Shown here one piece after another: positions 56,805 to 64,000 of a stretch of 64,000 nucleotides of DNA; within the stretch, counting starts at the first letter, position 1; each line of letters starts with the position of its first letter. The notes under the pieces are model-generated. The model was given only the letters and a program-made list of their open reading frames with translations, had not been told where the DNA came from and made no database searches. Made by a program: the position numbers and the translations under genes. Source of the DNA: Ursus arctos (taxonomy: Eukaryota; Chordata; Mammalia; Carnivora; Ursidae); contig NW_026622997.1 in the NCBI RefSeq assembly GCF_023065955.2, forward strand, positions 6,682,001-6,746,000, read 5' to 3'.

Positions 56805-59800
56805 AGAGCCAATATGTCCCACACATAAATTTACAAAAGCAGTCACACGAAGTACTGAAGGATGTTTCTTACATACATGGATTCTATATATGGACACATA
56901 TATTACACCCAATTATAGCCATCCCAAAGTGGAAGAATCTTTTGGGAGAGGCAATTATTATAGCAAATGAAACAGGAAACATTCTTTTTCATTGCTCAAG
57001 GAAACACGGACATTTGTTTCTTGTCTCCTGGCAAAAATAGAAAAACTCTCCAGTATTTCAGAAGTTAGTGGGTCTCCTCAGAGGTTCCGAGAAGAGCCTA
57101 TGCTAAACACTCCTAAGCTGAGGCAACCTTCCTGGTTCCTTCCTGGACGCTCCATTCAGCCTGAGCCGAGTGTGCTGCCAGAAGTCGCTGCCGGTGGAGT
57201 CTACGGTGGACAGCCAGGCGGGTGGGCGCTACAGGGAGTCTGCCTGGCAAGGCCAGGACGGGTGGGGATGAGGAGGGGGAGGCTGACATTTCTTTGGTAA
57301 TAAACTGCAATTTATATAAACTATAGGAGACTTGGTGAGAAAGTAAAAGAGGTAATTGTTCACATTCCAAATGTTTTAATATATAAACTGTGTAACCATC
57401 ACTCATGAATAGTGCAGCTGCTAACAATTTCTGGTTTTTTTCCCCAGGATAAAAATCATGCTGAAGCCAAGAGATGTTTCTCTAGTGAATGATATTTTGA
57501 GACTCTGGTCAAAACATAACTGTGACATAATAAATTTTTAAGAAGTCAGGAAAGCTTGTAGACTGAAATTTGAAAGAAGACCCGGTTTTTACCCCAATTA
57601 GGAAGGACCACATTTCAGCTTTCACTACAGTGGCAGGCTCAGTCTTTGGAGGGGAAAAAAAGGCCAATTCTGTATGCACATCTGTTTCCAGTGTGATGCT
57701 GGTATGCAAACTATTGTCTATTGGAAGTGTGTTGTGGTAACGTTTGCCAGGGTTAAAGGCTGGGTCAATTTGATCAAGAAGCTAAAATTAGCTTCTGTGT
57801 GTTTTCCTGAAAAGAAAAAAAAAATACTGTAAAGCTCTTTGTTTTCCTTCAAGTGCCGTTCTCAGATTTCAGTTTCTGGTGTGTAAACTACCAGGAAACA
57901 GACGGCTCTGACAAGTGACTTCTTGTTCATTGCATTCTGCATAATGAAATGGTGCAACACTTTACCTGAGCTGAAGGACACATGGAAAAAGCAAGCATTC
58001 GGACCCAATTCAAATTTTCCCGTTTAAATATACTAAGATTATAAAATTATTTAAAGTGAATGCATTTGGAAATTCAAAACCATAGCTATATTTTAAAGTA
58101 TGTGATGGTTTGGCAAAGCCCAAACACATTAAGAAACTCATCATTCTGAGAAGTATTGGGGTAAGCTTTAGGTCACATATTCCTGGTAGTCTTGACAGTA
58201 CTCTGAAGTGAGTTTCTTAACACTAAAAAGAGGGGGAAATTTTCATATAAAAACACCAAACCAGTAATAATTTGACAAAGAACAGAAAAGAATCACAGAA
58301 AAAAAAATATGCAGTCATAAGATGATTCAAGAAAAATATTAATATGCTTCTAGATAAGCAAAATTACTTAGACAATTACTTAATAGTTGATACTCAGATA
58401 GATGGGAGAGAAGAAGAAAGGAGAAATAAAATGATCTGTTATAGCTGAAGACTGTGTGATGAGTGCACAAAAACACCAAACACAGACGCATGCTTGTGAC
58501 TTATTTATATTCTGAGTATAGACTTTTTCTTATAGTAGATGCTAAGTTACATTACAGTGACCTACTTCTACTTTAGTAAAATGCCTTTTTATATTTAACC
58601 ACTGAAACATTGTTAATTTTCAAAATGACCTACAATGTAATGACAGATATTTTAAAAATGATCTTTAATGTCACAAGTATTTTTAATTTTTTTGTTTTAC
58701 TATAATTAAATAGTGCCTAATAAAGAGAAGTCTGAGAGAAGAAATAAAAAGCTTTTCCTCAAAATAAAAAATGTAATGGCAAAGTACTTCAACCTAGTTC
58801 CACCAACATGAAAATATTGTGTATTTGGGTCATCTATACCACAGGATTTCCTTTTTTCTAAACATCTTCTCAATTTCAGTGACTTTTTGTACTTTTTAAA
58901 TTCAGAGCTCTTTAAAAAGATTTTGTATGCATACTCGAAATATGTAAAGTATTTGGCAAAATTCATTTATATATTACATCCACCCATTTGCAGGCAATCT
59001 ATAAAATAACCTAATTTTTACATTTAAATGCCTTCTTGAGCTTAACACAGAACAGTAGGTAGTGACTAAATGTTTGATAATTCTTTCTTGGGTCAGAAAT
59101 TACTGAAAATAATACTCATTATATATTTTGACATCAAATTAATAAAATTCTATATTATCTCTAATTTTCACCACCCACTCTTCAGTTTAAAATCCACCCT
59201 CATCTCACAGAGTTGTTTCAAAAAATGGGAATAATACTACTAAACAACAATTACTGTCTAGTCATCAAATCTAAAGTTTTTCAGATATTCTCTTCCTAAT
59301 TGTATCTTCAATGCAGCTGACTACCGTTTTCTCTGAAGAGATCCCCTGGGGTTTTTAAGACACTGTACTAGCCAAGTGCTCTTCTCTCCCTCTTCTGCAC
59401 ATGCCCTGATGATTCCCTCCTTCCCTCCTCCTCCTCTTCCTGGCACCCGAATTTAGGAACTTCCTAAAGTTGTGACCTTATCTTCCTTCCTTTTCTTTTA
59501 ACATATTGTTTTCCAGTAAATTTGTCCACCAATATGGCTTCAAATATCTTTGTTTCTAGCATAAGAATTTTTAATCTAGATTCAGAAGGTCCATGGATGG
59601 ACTTCAGGGAATCTGTTAGACTACTGAAATTATGATAGAATGTACGAGTAAATATGTGCATTTTTGTTGACAATCTAAAACATTTCATTGAAAGTTGTTC
59701 ATGATTTAAAAACAACACAAAACAAGACTAAAAATACCCTTTTCCAGGCCAGCGTGGCCAATTCTAATAGTCCAGCATCACCAATACTTCAGATGCAAGC

Positions 59801-60435
59801 CCGTCTGACCATCTGCCAACTCCTGAGAAAGTCGCTTCTCCAACGTCCCTTATTCGGCTATGGTACTGCCAAATGCTAACCCTCAGACTTCCTTTCTTTC
59901 TCCAGTGCCCAACAACTTCAATTAGCTACATGTCCACATGATTCTCTGCAATGCTCCCATCTGTTCACCACACCACCCCATCAATCTGTGACTCGTAAAC
60001 TATGTGATGATTTTGCCTCCTGTCTCTCGATCCAAGATGGCCAATGTTGCACAACTCCGGGGGCTGCAACTCATGTTATAATCCATGTAAATGCAATACA
60101 TGCCCATGCAACAGTAAGGGAGCTTCCTGGAGCTGGCCATACAGCCCAAAGAATCCAAGTACAGATTTCTATGCCCTCTGCACCATCTTTCTCACTTCCT
60201 TCTGCAGTCTTGTGTTCTACTATACCTGCTCTTCCTTCCACAATTAACTAGTCACAACCTCTGAAAATGTCCACATTTTTTAAGCCTTTGTGCTGCAACC
60301 TCTGCTGGAAAAAGAACACCAAATCCTTGCCTTTCAAAATGCCTGGCAACCTTGCGTCTGTGGGTCTGTCCCATTAGGCTCTCTGGAAAGCATAGTGTTT
60401 GCAGTAATAAGGGTGTGGGCATCACTTCAGCTCCA
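56805..60435. other. Unique DNA, largely AT-rich
   Basis: About 3.6 kb without a recognised exon. A mildly GC-rich patch lies at 57100-57290. The block 57700-58090 looks regulatory. A (CTC)-rich patch lies at 59418-59440. The part 59740-60430 has CT-rich phrases faintly like L2, but I cannot fix boundaries. Frames are under 110 codons with no domain. Confidence 0.4.
57700..58090. promoter_or_regulatory. Candidate conserved regulatory element with perfect palindrome
   Basis: AGAAGCTAA (57777-57785) and TTAGCTTCT (57788-57796) are exact reverse complements separated by 2 bp. An octamer-like TTCTGCATAATGAAAT (about 57936-57951) and several TTAAT/ATTTA cores follow. There are no transposons, only one short A run. 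This is inference from motif content. Confidence 0.3.
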
Positions 60436-60439
60436 AAAC

Positions 60440-60610
60440 CCAGTTCCAGCAGGGGCTGTCCAAGTAGCCTTCTATCAACTATCTAACTCTTCACACTCAG
60501 AGCCTCATTCTAAAGTGAAGATATTTAACATGCAGGAGGTTCGAATGGAATAATGCATGCTATGTGTCTGGTATCTTTTAAGTGCTCAATATTTTATAGC
60601 TATTATTTTA
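60440..60610 (+). repeat. MIR SINE
   Basis: The sense order 'ctcagagcctcattctaaagtgaag', 'aacatgcaggaggttcgaatgg', 'aataatgcatgctatgtgtctggtatc', 'taagtgctcaatattttatagctatta' (each in part) fits the second half of MIR. Confidence 0.72.
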
Positions 60611-60644
60611 ATAGACTCCCTCCCAAGTAATGATTTTGCTCTCT

Positions 60645-60805
60645 TCTATCCTCTCTCCTAGATTCTAGCACTGCACGTTTGTTGTTTTCTTATGTCCTAA
60701 ATATTATTTTAGATGTTGAGGGCATGAATTATTACATTTAAATCACCTTGAGCACCAGGCACAGTGTTTTATGCATCATAGGTGCTTACTAAATATTTGA
60801 TTATT
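60645..60805 (+). repeat. L2 LINE 3' end
   Basis: 'gatgttgagggcatgaatt', 'ccttgagcaccaggcacagtgtttt' and 'cataggtgcttactaaatatttgatt' follow the L2 terminal consensus (gagggcaggga...cagcaccnggcacagtgcc...taggtgctcaataaatatttg). Confidence 0.7.
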
Positions 60806-60961
60806 TTTCTGAACCTTTTCTTATGCCAGAAATTACAGAAGTGGAGAAGGGAGGGAGGGAGAGGAACCACACAAAGTTTTTTAAAACTTTCTTTTTTAAC
60901 ATCTAAATCTTTTACTTGCAAATAAATATGGAGTCAATCACCATTTCAAAGTTGCATATGG

Positions 60962-61140
60962 TGGGGTGCCTGGGTGGCTCAGCACCAGACTCTTAATTTT
61001 GGCTCAGGTCATGATCTCAGGGTTGTGAGATCGAGCCCAGGGTTGGGCTCCTTGCTGGGCATGGAGCCTACATAAGAGTCTCTCTTTGCCTCTCCCTCTG
61101 CCCCTCCCCCCCCCAAAAAAAACAAAAACAAAAACAAAAA
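60962..61140 (+). mobile_element. Can-SINE, the only plus-strand copy
   Basis: It starts TGGGGTGCCTGGGTGGCTCAG (read in two parts: TGGGGTGCC, TGGGTGGCTCAG), with an A-box-like segment and a B-box-like GAGATCGAGCCCA near 61028-61040. It then has the CTTGCTGGGCATGGAGCC body, a short CT-rich part, a C run and an (AAAAAC)n-type tail. It is flanked by 14-bp near-copies AAAGTTGCATATGG (60948-60961) and AAAGTTTCACATGG (61141-61154). Confidence 0.96.
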
Positions 61141-61159
61141 AAAGTTTCACATGGGACAC

Positions 61160-61625
61160 AATGCCTGACATTTACATGTACGAAGCATCAGGTGAGACTC
61201 TTCCTGGTGAAGTTTAATTTGTATAGCGTCCTTTAAAATATTCTACTGTAACATACAAGATACAGAAAACCTAAAATTTTCATAAAATATACACTTTCTT
61301 AACTTTTAAAATATGTACTAGACGAAATATATTACATAATTTCAGACTTGCAAAATAGCAGAAAAATAAGTTAGCTTAATTAAGCTATGTAAAATAAATG
61401 AAGCCAGTCTAATTTGAAGAACTAGTTTGAATAACTGTAACATGAGGATCATAGAATATTTCTAAGTAGAGAGTCTATGAAATCTACAGTTATATAGAGA
61501 TACAAGATTTATATTAGCAAATTGTTTTCATGCAAATAGAGGCTCCTAAAATTTCACTCTGCTTAAGCTGTTAATATGCTAAGCAAATCCTTCCTATAGA
61601 TACTGTAAAGACATAGTTATAAACT
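61160..61625. other. Unique AT-rich DNA
   Basis: Nothing recognised beyond short A/T runs. Confidence 0.4.
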
Positions 61626-61629
61626 CCAA

Positions 61630-62235
61630 ATTAAAAGATTATCAGCCAATTTCTCATCTGAAATCTTGGAGGCCAGAAGGGCCACTGGATGGTGTATTCA
61701 AAGTGCCGAGAGAAAAACATTGCCAACTGAGAATTCTATATCCAGCAAAACTGGCCTTCAAAGATGAGACAGAAATTAAGACATTCCCAGAAAAACAAGA
61801 GCTAAGAAAGTTCATTATCACTAGACTTGTCCTACAGGACATGCTAAAGAAATGTCCTTCCGGTTGAAATAAAAGGAAGCTTACACAGTAACTCAAAGTC
61901 ATATGAAGACACAAAGATCCCCAGTAAAGGTACACACATAGTCATTATAAAAACTAGTATTCTTATAATTTTGGCTTGTAACTCTACTTTTATTTTTTAC
62001 ATTATTTAAAAGGCAAGTATATAAAAATAATTATTAATCTATGTTACTGGACGCACATGTATGAGGATGTAATCTGTGACATCACTAACAGAAAGGGGTA
62101 GTGATAAAGCTGTAGTGAAGTCAAATTGGTATGAATTCAATTAGACTGTTTAGGATGTTAAATATAATCCCTATGATAACCACAAAGAAAATATCTATAG
62201 ACTATAACAAAAGGATATGAGAAAGAAAAAGTCAG
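61630..62235 (+). repeat. L1 LINE 5'-region fragment (older L1M type)
   Basis: The order 'ttctcatctgaaatcttggaggccagaag', 'ccaactgagaattctatatccagcaaaact', 'gagacagaaattaagacattcccag', 'ctaaagaaatgtccttccggttgaaa', 'agactg...gatgttaaatataatccc' and 'gataaccacaaagaaaatatc' (each in part) matches the 5' part of older mammalian L1 elements. No intact frame remains. The antisense 93-codon frame here (61654-61935) is a by-product. Confidence 0.78.
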
Positions 62236-62237
62236 GA

Positions 62238-62415
62238 TTTAGTACCAGCTCTGCCATTTACTAACCACATAGTCCAAGGCTGGTCACTTGACCTTGTGGA
62301 ATCTTGGTTTCCTTATTTATAATTAGGGTTAATACCACCTGCCATGACTAATTCACAGGGGCAGAGTGAGAACCAAGTGATCTAATACAAGTAAAATGTT
62401 TAGTAAACGGTAACT
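62238..62415 (+). repeat. MIR SINE
   Basis: The sense order 'ggatttagtaccagctctgccatttactaaccac', 'ggctggtcacttgaccttgtgg', 'tcttggtttccttatttataattagggttaa', 'gcagagtgagaaccaagtgat', 'gtaaaatgtttag' (in part) gives nearly the whole MIR. Confidence 0.9.
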
Positions 62416-62419
62416 TTCC

Positions 62420-62755
62420 ATAAAGAATTCGGGTAATGAGAAAATAACACTTTATTTGAACTGACGTTGTTCTACTTGAGCCTGCATTTCTGATGTCTAT
62501 GATTTCTATGCTCATGCTCCTCCATTCTCTTTATACATACAAAAAGAGGATGATATGTAAGCCTTACTCTCTTTTTGCTCAATGCTACAAACAGCAGTAT
62601 TCCATGAATTGAAAATATTCTAGTGTTTCTAATTCAAATGACACATTCCATTTTTAATTGTGTGGATCTCCTGGTACTAACTCAGGAATATCCATGTGTT
62701 AGTATTAATAGTCTTTGAACAAATATCTTAAAAAAGATAAAGTATTAATTTACCT
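62420..62755. other. Unique AT-rich DNA before the Tigger element
   Basis: Nothing recognised. It contains TTGTGTGGATCTCCTGG-like ordinary sequence and no exon. Confidence 0.4.
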
Positions 62756-62759
62756 TTCT

Positions 62760-64000
62760 CTTAGTTCCGGCCTTTGGCGCAACAATGTAATAATGGAGTG
62801 CACCTTAGAAAAACCATTTTCAACCAAGGAGGTATGTGCCTCCAGTGGGATGCAATTAGTTCTTAGATGACTCTGTTTTCATTAATACCATGAACGCTTG
62901 CAAATGATTAAAAAACAAAGATCATGAGATTGCAGCAGTTCAGTCACAGGCTCAGGCTCCACTTTTAATTCTAGTTTTCCTGCTATTTCCACTACATCTG
63001 CAGTTACTTCCTCCATGAAGTCTTGAACCCTTGAAAGGCATCCATGAGGGTTGGAATCAAATTCTTTCAAAGCCCTGTTCATGGTGTTATTTTGATTTCT
63101 TTCCATGAATGTTCCTAATGGCATCTAGAATGGTGAATCCTTTCCAGAAGGTTTTCTATTTAGTTTGCCCAGATCCATCAGAGAAATCACTATCTATGGC
63201 AGTCACAGCCTCATGAAATGTATTTCTTAAATAATAGGATTTGAAAGTCAAAATGACCTGTTGAGCCATGGGGTGCAGAATGGTTGTGGTGTCAGCAGGC
63301 ACAAAAGTAACATTAATCTTGTACACCTCAATCTGAGCTCTTGGGTGACCAGGTGCACTGTCAATGAGCAGGAATATTTTGAAAGAAATTTTTTTTTTCT
63401 GAGTAGGTCTCAAAGGTGGGCTTCAAATATTCAGTAAACCATGTTGTAAACAGATGTGCAGTCATCCAGGCTTGGTTATTCTATTTAGAGAGCACATGCA
63501 GAATAGATTTAGCATAACTCTTAAGGGCTCTGGGATTTCAGGTATGGTAAATAAGCATTGGCTTCAACTTCAAGTCACCAGCTGCATTAGCCCTACCAGG
63601 AGAGTCAGCCTGTCCTTGAAAGCTTAGAGGTCAGGCATTGGCTTCTCTCTAGCTATGAAAGTCCTAGATAGCATCTTCTTCCAATAGAAGGCTGTTTCCC
63701 CCACATTAAAAAGCTGTTCTTAGGGGAAGCCACCGTCGTTAATGACCTTAGCCAGATCTTCTGGACAGTTTGCTGCAGCTTCTACATCAGCACTTGCTGC
63801 TTCGCCTTGCACTTTTACGTAACAGAGACGACTTCTTTTCTTAAACCTCGGGAACCAAGCTTGCTAGCTTCACACTTCTCTTCTGCAGCCTCTTTACCTC
63901 TCTCGGTCTTCATAGAATTGAAGAGAGTTAGGGACTTTCTCTGGAATAGGCTTTGTCTTAAGGGAATGTTGTGGTTTGGTCGTCTACCCAGACCACTAAA
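62760..64000 (-). pseudogene. Tigger1-like (pogo/TcMar) DDE transposase pseudogene, partial
   Basis: A minus-strand transposase relic of the TcMar-Tigger superfamily enters from beyond the window's right edge and ends near 62760. Transposases of this family cut and paste the element at TA dinucleotides through a DDD/DDE-type catalytic domain. Recognisable blocks from right to left are a DNA-binding-side region (63760-63990), the first catalytic block reading NVGETAFYWKK (about 63672-63707), the second [10 protein letters not shown] (about 63345-63374), the third [13 protein letters not shown], and the C-terminal VEPEPVTELL region (62882-63124). The second catalytic aspartate is retained (63360-63362). 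The first is glycine (63699-63701) and the third is alanine (63264-63266). Frame shifts occur, one probably at the A run 63389-63398 (minus strand) and another between 63125 and 63156. It cannot encode an active enzyme. Confidence 0.92.

Noticed and set aside
61654..61935. 93-codon minus-strand frame
   Set aside because: It is the antisense of an L1 5'-region fragment.

Overview
This window is 64 kb of non-coding nuclear DNA from a placental mammal, almost certainly a carnivoran. I found no exon, promoter, CpG island or functional RNA gene. The longest open frames are short. They run through microsatellites, old repeats or unique DNA, and none shows a recognisable host protein domain. The organism call rests on seven tRNA-derived Can-SINEs, six on the minus strand and one on the plus strand, all with the carnivoran head read as 'GGGGYGCCTGGGTGGCTCAG'. 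Their body variants do not resemble the dog (SINEC_Cf) or cat (SINEC_Fc) forms as I know them. They look like the arctoid form seen in bears, pinnipeds and mustelids. That narrower call is an inference.

Layout. 1-10 kb is mostly unique DNA with old MIR and L2 copies and one good CTCF-like site near 2.17 kb. 10-20 kb holds a MER2 (Tigger-derived) element, a MER5-like hAT relic, several MIRs, a degenerate CA repeat and a (CTT)n tract. It also has unique stretches that look like conserved non-coding DNA. 20-36 kb is the most accessory-rich part. It has five Can-SINEs, two with long (TTTC)n tails, an ERVL-like LTR, a MaLR LTR nested inside an older MaLR LTR with an intact 5-bp target duplication, and an L1 3' end. 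36-44 kb is mostly unique and includes the best enhancer-like candidate (about 40.4-41.1 kb), followed by a second MER2 and a hAT relic. 44-56 kb carries an L1 ORF2 fragment, several L2 copies, a sixth Can-SINE and AT-rich unique DNA. 56-62 kb is AT-rich unique DNA, then MIR/L2, the only plus-strand Can-SINE and an L1 5'-region fragment. 62.76 kb to the window end is a decayed minus-strand Tigger1-like transposase gene that runs off the edge.

Nothing here works together as an operon or pathway. The window reads as an intergenic desert or a very large intron whose possible functions are regulatory. I found no convincing new biological system. The most checkable observations are the nested LTR, the catalytic-residue losses in the Tigger copy, the CTCF-like site, several short perfect inverted repeats in unique DNA, and the unique blocks that may be conserved enhancers. 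Repeat family names come from recognising consensus patterns by eye, and boundaries without target duplications are approximate to tens of bases.
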